64,000 nucleotides of DNA from Vibrio sp. 10N. Its GTDB lineage: Bacteria; Pseudomonadota; Gammaproteobacteria; Enterobacterales; Vibrionaceae. A program made the translations under genes and the position numbers. Below the pieces are notes generated by a model. It saw nothing but the letters and a program-made list of their open reading frames with translations. It was not told the DNA's origin and searched no databases. This document shows positions 11,501-26,500 of this stretch, in pieces (position 1 is the stretch's first letter; each line of letters opens with the position of its first letter). The stretch covers positions 1,612,001-1,676,000 of the forward strand of contig NZ_BTPM01000002.1 of the NCBI RefSeq assembly GCF_036245475.1, in the 5' to 3' direction.

Positions 11501-14500
11501 ATAAGCTGGTCATCATCGATGAAGATGCCGGTGAAAACGTCTTTAACGCAGGCGCTGCGACGCCAGTTGGTACCACGCTGGGCTCGCTCACTATTACGGC
11601 CGATGGTACTTGGACCTACACACTAGATAACACGCTCACCGCGGTGCAAGCGCTAGACGTTGGCGACAAAGTTATTGAAGAGTTTACGGTGACGTCAGCG
11701 GACGGCACCGAGCACACCATCGCCGTCACCGTTAATGGCACCGAAGATGAAACCATCATCACCGGTCCAACGACAGATACAGTGAAAGAAGACACCGACG
11801 TGGATGCCGGACTTCTGGTTGCGGGCGATAATCTCGCGCTTACCATTACTGATAACGATGCAGGCGAGAACAAATTTAGCACCACAGTCACCAGTGTCGC
11901 AAACGACAATGGTCAGCTTCCACTTGGCACGTTAACCATCACCGAAGATGGTGACTGGTCCTATCAAGTGTCCAATGACCTTCAAGAGATCCAATCTCTC
12001 GGCGATGGTGATACTCGCGTTGAGCGTTTTGCTGTCACCTCTATCGATGGTTCAAAAACTGAGACCATCGAAGTGACGGTTCAAGGTGCTAACGACGTCC
12101 CAGTGATTGCAGGTGATGCTTTAGGCAGTGTCACCGAAGACTTCGAAGTTCAAACTGGCGACCTTCTTAAAGATAACGGACAGCTCACTATTTCTGATGT
12201 CGACACTGGCGAAGCCAAGTTCCAAACCGTTGTTACTCCAATTGGCTCAGTATTCGGCGTACTTACCATCACTGAAACCGGTGCGTGGAGCTATGAAGTC
12301 GATAACACCAACCCAATCATCCAAGGCTTGGGTGAAGGTGACTCACTCACCGAGACCTTTCAGGTCTTGAGTGAAGACGGTACCCCGCAAAACATCGTCA
12401 TCACTATCAATGGTGTTAATGATGTGCCGACCATTGTGTCGGGCGACTCTGTTCTTGCTCAAGAAGATGTCGCGGTGGATGGTGATGGTAATATCGTCGC
12501 GACTAATACCCTAGTGATTTCCGATGAGGATGCTGGCGAAGAAGTATTTAATGCGGGTGCCGCCACTCCAGTTGGCACAACACTTGGCACCTTAACCATC
12601 GATGCGGCGGGTGTTTGGACTTACAAGGTCGATAACTCCCTACCTGAAATCCAAGCCCTTGATGTAGGCACGAGCTTAACTGAGTCTTTCACAGTGACAT
12701 CTGCCGATGGCACCGAGCATCAAATCGATGTCATGGTTAACGGTACTGAAGATCCAACCATTATCAGTAACTATCAGCCAGGCGCGGTCACAGAAGATAC
12801 GGCGGGTATCCTCAGCGACTCAGGCAGTCTAACGATTACTGACCTTGATGCGGGTGAAGCGCTGTTCAATACCACGGTCACCAAACTCAACAATGGTGAT
12901 GGCCAATCACCGTTGGGCAACCTCACCATTGACGCCAATGGTAACTGGACCTACACCGTCGATAATTCTCTCACTGGCGTGCAAGAGCTAGGTGATGGTG
13001 AGACTCGCGATGAAGTGTTCCAAGTCAGCTCAATTGATGGCTCAGTCAGTCAAACCATCGTGGTGACGATTACAGGTGTCGATGGCGCACCGTCTATTGT
13101 GAGCGGTGAATCGGGAGCCGTGACAGAAGATGTTGCTGTCACACCAAGCGACACTTTGGTGGCTACGGATAAGCTGGTCATCATCGATGAAGATGCCGGT
13201 GAAAACGTCTTTAACGCAGGCGCTGCGACGCCAGTTGGTACCACGCTGGGCTCGCTCACTATTACGGCCGATGGTACTTGGACCTACACACTAGATAACA
13301 CGCTCACCGCGGTGCAAGCGCTAGACGTTGGCGACAAAGTTATTGAAGAGTTTACGGTGACGTCAGCGGACGGCACCGAGCACACCATCGCCGTCACCGT
13401 TAATGGCACCGAAGATGAAACCATCATCACCGGTCCAACGACAGATACAGTGAAAGAAGACACCGACGTGGATGCCGGACTTCTGGTTGCGGGCGATAAT
13501 CTCGCGCTTACCATTACTGATAACGATGCAGGCGAGAACAAATTTAGCACCACAGTCACCAGTGTCGCAAACGACAATGGTCAGCTTCCACTTGGCACGT
13601 TAACCATCACCGAAGATGGTGACTGGTCCTATCAAGTGTCCAATGACCTTCAAGAGATCCAATCTCTCGGCGATGGTGATACTCGCGTTGAGCGTTTTGC
13701 TGTCACCTCTATCGATGGTTCAAAAACTGAGACCATCGAAGTGACGGTTCAAGGTGCTAACGACGTCCCAGTGATTGCAGGTGATGCTTTAGGCAGTGTC
13801 ACCGAAGACTTCGAAGTTCAAACTGGCGACCTTCTTAAAGATAACGGACAGCTCACTATTTCTGATGTCGACACTGGCGAAGCCAAGTTCCAAACCGTTG
13901 TTACTCCAATTGGCTCAGTATTCGGCGTACTTACCATCACTGAAACCGGTGCGTGGAGCTATGAAGTCGATAACACCAACCCAATCATCCAAGGCTTGGG
14001 TGAAGGTGACTCACTCACCGAGACCTTTCAGGTCTTGAGTGAAGACGGTACCCCGCAAAACATCGTCATCACTATCAATGGTGTTAATGATGTGCCGACC
14101 ATTGTGTCGGGCGACTCTGTTCTTGCTCAAGAAGATGTCGCGGTGGATGGTGATGGTAATATCGTCGCCACCAATACCTTAGTGATTTCCGATGAGGATG
14201 CTGGCGAAGAAGTATTTAATGCGGGTGCCGCCACTCCAGTTGGCACAACACTTGGCACCTTAACCATCGATGCGGCGGGTGTTTGGACTTACAAGGTCGA
14301 TAACTCCCTACCTGAAATCCAAGCCCTTGATGTAGGCACGAGCTTAACTGAGTCTTTCACAGTGACATCCGCCGATGGCACCGAGCATCAAATCGATGTC
14401 ATGGTTAACGGTACTGAAGATCCAACCATTATCAGTAACTATCAGCCAGGCGCGGTCACAGAAGATACGGCGGGTATCCTCAGCGACTCAGGCAGTCTAA

Positions 14501-17500
14501 CGATTACTGACCTTGATGCGGGTGAAGCGCTGTTCAATACCACGGTCACCAAACTCAACAATGGTGATGGCCAATCACCGTTGGGCAACCTCACCATTGA
14601 CGCCAATGGTAACTGGACCTACACCGTCGATAATTCTCTCACTGGCGTGCAAGAGCTAGGTGATGGTGAGACTCGCGATGAAGTGTTCCAAGTCAGCTCA
14701 ATTGATGGCTCAGTCAGTCAAACCATCGTGGTGACGATTACAGGTGTCGATGGCGCACCGTCTATTGTGAGCGGTGAATCGGGAGCCGTGACAGAAGATG
14801 TTGCTGTCACACCAAGCGACACTTTGGTGGCTACGGATAAGCTGGTCATCATCGATGAAGATGCCGGTGAAAACGTCTTTAACGCAGGCGCTGCGACGCC
14901 AGTTGGTACCACGCTGGGCTCGCTCACTATTACGGCCGATGGTACTTGGACCTACACACTAGATAACACGCTCACCGCGGTGCAAGCGCTAGACGTTGGC
15001 GACAAAGTTATTGAAGAGTTTACGGTGACGTCAGCGGACGGCACCGAGCACACCATCGCCGTCACCGTTAATGGCACCGAAGATGAAACCATCATCACCG
15101 GGCCAACGGCAGACACGGTCAAAGAAGACACCGACGTGGATGCCGGTCTCTTGGTTGCGGGTGATAATCTCGCGCTTACCATTACTGATAATGATGCTGA
15201 CGAGAACAAGTTCAGCACCACGGTCACCAGTGTCGCAAACGACAGCGGTCAGCTACCGCTTGGCTCGTTAACCATCACCGAAGATGGTGACTGGTCCTAT
15301 CAAGTGTCCAATGCCCTGCAAGAGATCCAATCTCTCGGTGACGGTGATAGTCGAGTCGAGCGTTTTACCGTTACCTCTATCGATGGCTCAAAAACCGAAA
15401 CCATTGAAGTGACGATTCAAGGCACCAACGATGTTCCTGTGATTGCCGGTGATGCGCTTGGTCTCGTGATTGAAGATACCAATGTCCAGAGCGGTGATCT
15501 TCTAAAAGACAACGGTCAGCTTACCATCTCCGATGTGGACACTGGCGAAGCCAAATTCCAAACTACGGTTACGCCAATTACGGTCGGCGGAATTACGCCT
15601 GTCGGTACTCTAACGATTACCGCTACTGGTGCATGGAGCTATGAAGTTGACAATACTGCTACTGAAGTACAGCAGCTCGGTGCTGGGGATACAAGAACGG
15701 AAACCTTCCAAGTCTTTAGTGACGATGGGACGCCACATAACGTGGTGGTCACGATCAATGGCACTAATGATGCACCTCAGATCGGCGGTCTGTCGTATGC
15801 AGAGCTAACGGAAGATCAAGCAACACAAATAGATGCGAACGGCGACTTGAATTTCACATCGCAAGCGACCATCAGTGATGTCGATCTTGGCGAAGGCGCT
15901 TTTGTTCCTGGTACTTTGGCCGCCGCTGCCGGAAACTTCTCCGACGGTGCGTTAAGCATAGATGCGGCCGGTAACTGGACTTACACAATTCCAAATAGTA
16001 GCGCCAACGTACAAGGGTTAGCTGCGGGGGAGCGTGCAACACAAACCTTCACCGTTGAAACCGACAACAACACCACGCACACCATTACTGTTGATATCGT
16101 CGGTGTTAATGACGACTCAGTGTTGATAAGCGACCCATCTCAATCTTTGGGCAGCGTGACGGAGGACGATACCCTAGTCACACTTTCAGATAGCGGCGTA
16201 TTGCAGTTGTCCGATGTGGATGGTGCCAATGAAGAGGTGTTCAATACCAATCCGAATACGTTTACATCAACCAGTACCGTTGAAGGAGCTGGTGCGAATC
16301 AGGCTCTTGGTTCGCTGACCATTACCGCCGACGGAGCTTGGAGCTACCAAATCCCGAATGCCGATGTTGAGTATTTAGGGCAAGGTGAAACCGCAACAGA
16401 GACATTTACGGTTCTCTCGGAAGATGGCACCCCACATACGATAACGGTGACCATTAATGGCACCAATGATTTGCCTGTCATTGCCGGCACCAGCGAAATC
16501 GATGGAACTTTGATTGAGTCTGGACATCAGGATACAGGGGATGTGGTCACAGGTACGCCTATTATTGAAGGTCAGATTATTGCTACTGATGTAGACCTTC
16601 CCGATAACGACGTCCTAGATTACAGCGTTGCCAATGCCACGAATCCATACGGTACGGCGTCGATTGATCAAAACGGTGTCTGGAAATTTGAGCTCGACAA
16701 CGGTGCCGATGCGACGCAAGCGCTAGAAGAAAATGAGACGGCAACCGTGACCTTCGATGTGGTGGTGACCGATGATCAGAATGCGACTTCAACTCAGCAA
16801 GTGACCATTACGATTCAGGGTACTAATGACAAGCCGTATTTGACCTCTGGAGGCGTATTTACCGACTCAGTGAAAGAATCTGGATTTAATGAGTCAGGGG
16901 ATCAACTGGCGGAAGGTCAAATCAATGCAGACGATTATGATCTCGCGGATAATGCGCAGTTGAGCTATGCCTTTGATTCTAATGACAGCACAGCAACCAG
17001 TGTTGAAAATCAATACGGTACCTTTACCATCAATAGCGATGGGTCTTGGTCGTTTGAATTGGATAACACAAAACCTGCCACCCAAGCGTTAAGAGCTGGC
17101 GAATCGACAACGGTAGACATTGATGCCTTTATTATTGATGACCGAGATGCTTACATTAGCCAAACGCTAACGGTGACGATCAACGGTACCAATGATCAGC
17201 CAACCATATCCGGCACCAACACCGGTGATGTGGTTGAGGACAGAAACGTCACCAAAGAAAATGGAGTGCGTTACATCACCAGTGAAGGGTCACTTCGTGT
17301 CGATGACGTCGATACTGGAGAGAGCATCTTCAACACTACCGTTGAACCCGTAGGTTCGCCACTCGGCACCTTAACGATTGATGCCCTTGGCGACTGGGAC
17401 TATCAGGTGAACACACGCGAGCGTGCAATCCAACGTCTGGGTGTGGATGAAACCATGGAAGAATCCTTCCGCGTTTACTCTGTTGATGGCACGTCCTTTG

Positions 17501-20500
17501 AAACCATCACTATCACTATTACTGGTACCAATGATCGCCCAAGGATCCGTGGTAATAGCTCAGACTCAATCACTGAGAATATTGAAGGGGATGACAGCGA
17601 AGTTAAAGCAACCGGAGATCTCAACCCGAGAGATGCTGATGCGACAGATGTACATACCTGGTCGGTCGTTGGCAGCTCAGACGGACAATATGGCTCATTC
17701 TCAATCAATGCCTCAACCGGTACTTGGGAGTACATTCTCGATAACGACAAAGCCGATTCGTTGCAAAAAGATGAGCTCGTCACCGAAACCTTTACGGTTC
17801 TTGTCGACGATGGCAACGGTGGTACACGTACCAAAGACGTCAAGATTAATATCACTGGTACCAATGATGCATTGGAAGTGACGGGCGATGATAGCGCGAC
17901 AGTCGTTGAAGACCTTAACATTACCGAAGATGGCGTCATTGACGTTAGCGATCTCGATACTAAAGACAGATTTGAGTTTGAAGTACCAGAACCAGTCGGG
18001 ATGCTGGGTGATTTAACTATTGATGAAAATGGTAAATGGACTTATACCCTCGATCCTGACCGCGCTAACCATCTAGAGGAGAGTGTGACCTACCCTGCCG
18101 GTTCAGAATTTGGTGAGAAGATATTCAAAGTTAATGTTACCGATGGCACGGCAACCAAAGTATTCGAAGTCAGCATTGATGTTATTGGTACTAATGATGC
18201 ACCAGACATTGATGGTGTGCGAACTGGCGTACTGTATGAAGTGAATGGGTATGGCCAAACCGTGGGCGCTGATTTAGGCGCGAACGATCCAGACCTAAAT
18301 GAAACCGAAGCATGGCAGATTAACGACACCAATGCGGGCGTGGGTACTTACGGTACCTTGACCCTTAACCCAACGACCGGCGAATGGGAGTATACGCTGG
18401 GCGTGAGTGATGGCCAGAAAGCTTCTGTAGATGCCCTTGCTCACGACAGTGTTGTCACTGAAACATTCTCAGTCACTGTGACGGATAAATACAACGCGGT
18501 GAGCACCAAAACCATCACTATTACTGTTAACGGCGACAACGATCGTCCAGTCATTGGGGGCACGTTAAGCGGTGAAGTGACGGAAGATGTTCATCCTGAT
18601 GATAACCCTGCCAACCCAATCACCACATCGGGTACGCTGACGGATGGCGATGTCGATATTGGTGATGACCACACTTGGTCAATCAACTCAACGAAAGGTC
18701 AGTACGGTAATATCTCCATCGATCTGCAAACTGGTGAGTGGGTGTATACCCTCAACAATAACAACCCTACCGTTCAGGGGTTGAAAGGTGTTGATAGTGA
18801 GACGCTAACCGACACCTTCACCGTTACTGTGAAAGATGATTCGGGTCAAAGCGATAACACCGCAACCCAAACGATCACGGTGACGATTAAAGGCACCAAT
18901 GACGTGCCGGATGTCAAAGGTGACACCTCTGGCAGCGTGATTGAAGCAATGAACGCGCGTTCAAGTGCCACTGGCGCGCTTACGGTCAGCGACATCGATA
19001 CTACGGACTCTCATACTTGGACCGTCGAGAACGAAGATCAGGCGACAGGTCAAGCAAGCGGCACCTACGGCTACATGTCGGTAGACGACAATGGTCGATG
19101 GACGTATCAACTGCAAAGTGACTGGGATGCAACCCGAGAGATCCCACCCGGTGAAAGCCGTGTCGACAGCTTCGAAATTATTATCACTGACGAAGGCGGT
19201 TTGACTGACACCATCACCGTCAACGTCACCATTGCCGGTACCAACACCGATCCAGAAATCTCGGTGCAGCCGAGTTACACCGTGATTGAAGATGGCGCCA
19301 ACTTAACTGGCACCATTATCGCAGGTGTGCCCACTCAAGATCAGCTTGATAATAACGTGATTGGCGGTGGTGACCCTGATCTCAATGAAGTAGTGACTTG
19401 GAATGTTATCGATGCGGGTCAATATGGCACATTTAGTATTGATGAAGTGAGCGGAACTTGGCAGTACGTGCTTAACAACAACGCGTTGGCGGTTGACTCT
19501 CTCGATAAAGGTGATGCGTTAGATGACACTGTTCGAGTTCGAGTGTTGGATAAGTATGGCCATGAATCGATACAAGATATCACTATCAATATTGTTGGTG
19601 AAAATGATGCGCCGAACATCTGTGGTGCTCAGACCCGCACTATTTTGGAAGATGAGATAGAAGCTGGCAATTACGTGAAGTCAGGGTTGCTCAACCCTGG
19701 CGATGTCGATGCAGACGATAGTCATCAGTGGGAGATCAGTGACGCTAACAATGGTCGTGGCGATTACGGCACACTGACAATTGCTTCCAACGGCCGCTGG
19801 ACCTTTACCTACGATCAGCCAAGCAAACTTTCGGAAATTAAAGCCCTTAAACCGGGTGAAGTTGTTACTGATACCTTCGAAGTGACGGTGACCGATAGCC
19901 ATGGAGCCGCTTCGACTGAGCTCGTCACTATTCGTATTGAAGGGCAGAATGATGCACCGACAGTAACAGGTGAAGTGACGGGACGCTTCATAGAAGATAA
20001 CGATACGCCGGATGATCCCTCTGATGACAACACGGTGGTTTCAGGTCAAGCGATTCTTAATGACGTCGACAATGATGACTTCGCAGAATTTGTTATCGAT
20101 GCTGGTCAGACGCACAACGTTTATACTGGCTTGCGTGGTGATTTGTCGATAGATAAAGATGGTCATTGGCAGTTCACGCCAAAAAATGACGTGTTGCAGT
20201 CACTCGCTGAAGGGGAGCTGCAAACTGAAGTCTTTACTGTCATAGCGAAAGACCAAAATGGCGCCACTATCACCCAAGATATTACCATTACGATCGAAGG
20301 ACGTAATGACGTGCCTGTTATTTCTGGGGAATCGACAGGAACGGTGGTTGAAGATGGTACCGTCGATGTTTTTGGTGTCGATCTAACGCGTACCGAAGGG
20401 CAGCTTATTGCTACCGATATCGACAATAACAGTTCGATTAGTGCTTGGTCGATTGAGGCCACAGGAGTGGGGAGCTACGGCACACTAACACTCAATAATG

Positions 20501-23500
20501 ATGGTAAGTGGACATACGTTATCGATAATACGCTAACGGCAACGCAAGGGTTAGCTGCTGGTCAAACAGTCCAAGAAACGTTTTACGTTGTTGCAACTGA
20601 CAACGATGGCGGAGTTTCTAATCGACAGCAAATCGTGATTGATGTTGTTGGACAAGCGGAACTGGAGCCAGGTAAGACTCACAATGGAAATGGTAACGGC
20701 AATGGCAATGGCAATGGCCATATTCACCCACATATCATTGATACCCAAACGACAGACGTAAAAGAGGACGTCAATCTCACAGGTGATGGGCAGGCGCTGC
20801 CAAATGGCTATACCGAAATAATTGCTGAGTCTGGTGGTGTTTATGGTTCTCTCATCGAGGACCCGAATAATCCAGGACATTGGATTTATCAGTTAGACAA
20901 TAACTCAGTTTTGACTCAAGGGTTAGATGAAGGCCAAACCGCTACTGAGGTTTGGCGTATCGTGGTGCCAAGAGACATTCCTGGCAACAGTCCAAACCGA
21001 CCCGATCAGGTAGATGACTATGTTGAAGTCACAGTCACTATTCAAGGGACAGCTGACAAACCAGAGATCACCTATCATACAGACACCACGGTACCTCAGA
21101 ATGATACGATTCTACTGGGAGAGGCTCGAGAAGATGTTACCGATTCAATTTCCGGCCTGCTGAGTGTTGAGGATGCGGATCTTGGTGACACTCATCTATG
21201 GGCAGTTGAGAATACTCAGGGCAATTATGGCACTTTGACCGTCGATCCAGATACAGGTGAATGGACGTTTGTTCTCGACCCTTCCATCGAGCTACCTGCG
21301 GAACGAGAGGTGTTCGACACTTTCTTTGTCACTGCTACCGATACAGACCCAAATGAAGATGCGGCTACTGCCTCTGATCGCAGAGAGGTCAAAATTAAAA
21401 TAATCGGTTCTGCCGAGGATGTCATTGGCCAAAACAAGATTGTCGTTGAAACTTTTAATGCCGACGAAGATAACGCGGACCCAACGCAAACGGGTACAGG
21501 TTCGGCGAGCATCGTTATCACATCGGATGATGTTGGTGGACCTCTTCAGCTCGATCCTAGCATTGGGTTAGGTGACCAAATAACGTGGACACTGATTGAT
21601 GGCAGCGGTACTTATGGCGACATCCAAGTTAGTCAGGATGGAAGTTGGGTATTTACGTTAGATAATGATAACTCAGTCGTTCAATCGCTGCAGCAGGGTG
21701 AGACACGTCAGGATGTATTCGAAGTTTATGCGGTAGACCAATACGGAAAAACGATCGTTGACCAAAACGGGCTTCCTGAAACTTTGGAGATTGTCGTTAA
21801 CGTTCATGGTCAAAATGATGCACCAACGCTGCAAGCGGATGTGGAACAAACTATCGTAGCAGATGATGCCGACCAAACTATTTCTGGTCAGCTCAATGTT
21901 AATGATGTGGATACACAGGATAATGGTTTGCATACTTGGTCGGCAGTGCCAAGCGGTGACGTTAAGAGTGAATACGGTACGCTGACATTCAATAATGACG
22001 GCTCTTGGAGTTACCAAATTGACCCGACTAATCCTGCGATTGTCGCGTTAAACCCTAATGAATCGATTCCTCAGACATGGACGGTAACCGTAACCGATCC
22101 AAACGGAGAGACTGCCACCCAAACACTGACCATCAATATTCATGGCGACAATCAAGCACCGACTCTGGTGACTCAAGATGGTGCCGTGATTGAAGATGAC
22201 ATCAATGGTGCAGGCACGGTTTCGGTGACTGAGAGTATTGTGCTTGATGATGCCGATGCCAATGATAGCGTGACATTGAACGCCGCTGATCTCAACGGTA
22301 CTTATGGTCACTTTGTCGTCGACCCTGCGACCAACACCTGGACGTATGAGCTTTATAATAATGAGCCGCACGTTCAAGCATTGGGAGAAGGGGTGAGTGT
22401 TGTAGAGTCCTTTACGGTGCGCGCGACTGATAGTTTTGGTGCGGAAGTGACGCAGACTGTTGAAGTCACCGTGACAGGCACGAATGACAGACCGAGTGTG
22501 TCCGGTACGGCCACAGGTTCAGTCAGTGATAGCCTTGGTAGCACTGCCAGCGGCAAAGTGACGGTAGCGGATGTTGATATTGGCGATGACCATACCTTTG
22601 AGGTCAAACAAGATACTAATTTAGGGACATTTACCATTGATAGCACCGGCCAGTGGCAGTTTGTGATCGATGAAACGAATCCAGAAATTAATGCGCTCGC
22701 CAAAGGTCAAACTAAGACCATTCAAGTCAGCGTCATCGCCACGGATGACTCGGGAGTGAGTGCAACGGAAGAGTCCAATGAACACCTAATTACTATCACG
22801 ATTGTGGGTACTAACGATGTCCCACAAATTGTTGATATCGCCCAGCAAATGGCAACAGAAAACACCAATACTCAGCTTTCTGGTGTCTTTGATGACGGTG
22901 ATGTGGATACGGTGAATATTGCCGACGATCATTTGTGGGAAGTGGTGTCGGGTGATTCGAGAGGTGATCTTGTTGTCGACCCAACAACCGGTGCGTGGAC
23001 CTTCGACCTGACTGGCGATTTCGAATACTTATCAGAAGGCGAGCAATTGCCTGCACCTCTCAGTTATGAGGTTAAAGTGACTGACGAGCACGGTGCGTCC
23101 GATACCATTACGGTGGAATTCCAAGTCACCGGTACTAACGATGCACCAACGGTGGTTGCCGCTGATACCGTCGCGACAGGCACCGTATTTGAAGATCCAA
23201 CGGGGGCTGAGTCAGGTACAGCAACGGGTGAAGTGAAAATTGCCGATGTCGATCAAAGTGATACGCATAGCTATAGCCTGAGCGGTACCGGTATGGTGAC
23301 CGAAATTGTCGGCACTTACGGTACGTTAAAGCTCATCGATGGCGATACCGACGATACGGTGAAGTGGGAGTACGTGATCGATCAGGCTAAAGTGGATTCG
23401 CTTAACGATGGCCCAGTCAATGAGAGCTTTGATTTATATATTGAGAGCTTAGTTGGCGGCGTTGCACAAGGTGATGCGATCACCCAATCGATTGATGTTA

Positions 23501-26500
23501 CTGTCCAAGGTCGTAATGATGCTGCCATTGTTAGCCCAGACTCTCAGACTTTGGATGAAACCAATGCGGCACTGACATTGTCAGGCAACCTAGATGCGAC
23601 CGATGTTGATAACCCTGACGATACCTTTACGGTGCAAACAGATGTTCAAGGCACCTATGGTAAATTCAGCGTGCAAACAGATGGTCAGTGGACATTCGTT
23701 GCAGACGAAGCGTACGACTCGCTTAACGTAGGACAAAGTGTTTCTGAAACATTCCAAGTGACCACCATCGATGGCACGCCAACGTCAGTGACGGTGAAAA
23801 TCGAAGGTACCAATGATGCTGCGCAGGTCAGTGTAGGCTCCGTGGTAACGGATGAAACCGATGCCGCTCTTACTATCAGCGATACCTTAACCGCAACCGA
23901 TGTCGATAACCCAGACAATAGCTTTACGCCTTCAAGTAGCGTGGGTACTTACGGCAACTTCTCCATCGACGCCAATGGGGTATGGACGTTTGTTGCGAAT
24001 GGCACCTTCGATAACTTGAATGTGGGTGAGAACGTTAAAGAGACCTTTGATGTCACCTCGGTTGATGGTACACCGTCCATGGTAACGGTACAGATCAACG
24101 GTACCAATGATGCGGCGACAATAAGCGCTGCTACCCAAGAGTTAACAGAGACTGATAGCATTCTAACGGCTGGTGGCACGTTAACCTCGGTTGATCCAGA
24201 TAACCCAGATAACAGCTTTATCGCTCAAAGCAGTACGGTTGGCACTTTAGGTACCTTCACGCTGAGCACATCAGGCGTTTGGACGTTCGAAGCGAACAGC
24301 ACCTTCGACAACCTTGCTGACGGCGAGCGCGTTGAAGAGGTGTTTGATGTGTTCTCAATTGACGGTACCCAATCGCAAGTGACTATCGGTATTACGGGTA
24401 GCAACGACGCTGCAACGGTTGATTCTGCGGATGTCAGTCTGCAAGAGAGCGACATTGCATTGACGACAGGCGGCACATTGACCGCAACGGACGTCGATAA
24501 CCCAGACAATACGTTCATCGCACAGAGCAACGTGGCTGGTACCAATGGTACTTTCTCGATTGATGCCAACGGTGTGTGGAGCTATACCGCCAATCAAGCC
24601 TTTGATGGCCTCAATAGTGGCGAATCTGTCTCCGATACCTTTATCGTTAAGTCGGCGGATGGTACTGAGTCAAGTGTCAAAGTGACCATTAATGGCACCA
24701 ATGATGCTGCGACAATCAGTGCTGTCGACCGAGTGATCGCTGAAACCGATGCTGCGCTCAGTACCGGTGGTACATTAACGTCGACCGATCCAGATAACCA
24801 AGATAACAAGTTCTTGGCGCAAACCAATATAGCGGGCTCTCATGGCGTATTTAGCATCGATGAGGATGGTGTGTGGAGCTACGATGCTAACGAGGCATTC
24901 GATAGTCTCAATGGGGGTGACTCACTGGTTGATTCGTTCAATGTACAGTCGATTGATGGCACGGTATCGACGGTGAAAGTGACCATTCAAGGGACTAACG
25001 ATGCCGCTGTCGTCAGCTCTGCTGATGTCACCTTGGTTGAATCGGATGCGGTATTGTCAACAGGTGGCGTGCTTACTGCGACCGACGTAGACAATACCAA
25101 CAACCAATTTATCGACCAGACGGATACTCAGGGTACATACGGCCGCTTCTCAATCGATGTGAATGGTAACTGGACGTTCACCGCCAACGATGCGCTTAAC
25201 TCGCTCGCCGATGGGGTGATTGCGGTGGATACCTTCAACGTGAAATCAATCGATGGCACTGCCTCGACGGTTACGGTAAGAATTCAGGGGACGAACGATG
25301 CTCCTGTGATTGGTGGTACTGCATCTGCTGGCGTTCAGGAAGGCGTGACCGACTCCGCCACAGGAACCGTTACGGCCTTGGATGCGGACAGCACAGTTAC
25401 CCGCTCTTTGCGTGGTGGTACTTTGGTGGGGGATGTTTATACCGCAACAGGTGTATACGGTACCTTGACCTTTAACATCGCCACCGGTATCTGGGCGTAT
25501 GTGTTGATTGCTGGAAACAGTAATGCGCTCGCCGCAGGCGATACCGAGACTGATAGCTTTATTATCGATGTGACCGATGGCCTGACATCGCTTGAGCAAC
25601 CCATCACCATTACGGTGACCGGTAATCAAGGACTGCATGGTGACAGCGCGCTAGATGACATCTTAGTTGCCACGTCAGACGACGAATGGATGTTTGGTAA
25701 TACTATTCCTGCTGGTGGCGGTATCAGCAGCGATAATGACTCGCAAGATACGTTCCGCTGGGAAACCGCGAACCTCGCCGGTACAGACATCATCAAAGAT
25801 TTTGATGTACGTGACTTCACGACCAGTGATCCAAACATTAAGCACGATGTCGTCGATTTAACGGCTGTCGCATTTAAAGATGATCAGTTGCTCACCGATC
25901 AGCTTAGCGTTTCCGAGCAAAGTGGCAATACGGTGTTTGAGATTTCTGACAATGGTGTCGTGGTGCAATCCATCGTCCTTGAAGGCATTGCACTGCATAC
26001 TCTGCTTGGGGTAACGCCAAGCGAGCTCGGTGATTTCACCCCAACCGAAGTATTGGTCGCCTTGTACCAATCTGAGCAACTGACACTGCCCGATCAAATC
26101 AAGATAGGCACTGATTCAGCAACGACGGAAACAATCGTTGGTACTGATGAAAGTGACATCCTATTTGGTGGCGGTGGCAATGATATCCTCACCGGTGGTG
26201 ATGGACATGATTTGTTCTTGTTCACGGAAGATGCCGCGGGCACCACGATAGATCCTGCCGAGCAAACGGTAACGGATTTTAGTGTTGGCAGCGATATTTT
26301 AGACATTTCTGATCTGTTACCCGCGCACGATAACATCGGTGACTTGCTCGGTAATATCAGCGTATCGGTGACAGACGACCCAGCAGATGCGACAGACAAC
26401 GCGACAACGGTAATTAGCGTCACCAACAATGGCGAGCAAACAGACATTACCCTAGAAGGCGTGGGTTGGAATGAGCTTGGGATCTCGGATGCCAGCGTGA

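Noticed and set aside
5071..15078. Regular repeats considered as CRISPR or satellite DNA
   Set aside because: The period is 1668 bp, an exact multiple of three, and the frame is continuous; this is protein-repeat coding sequence.
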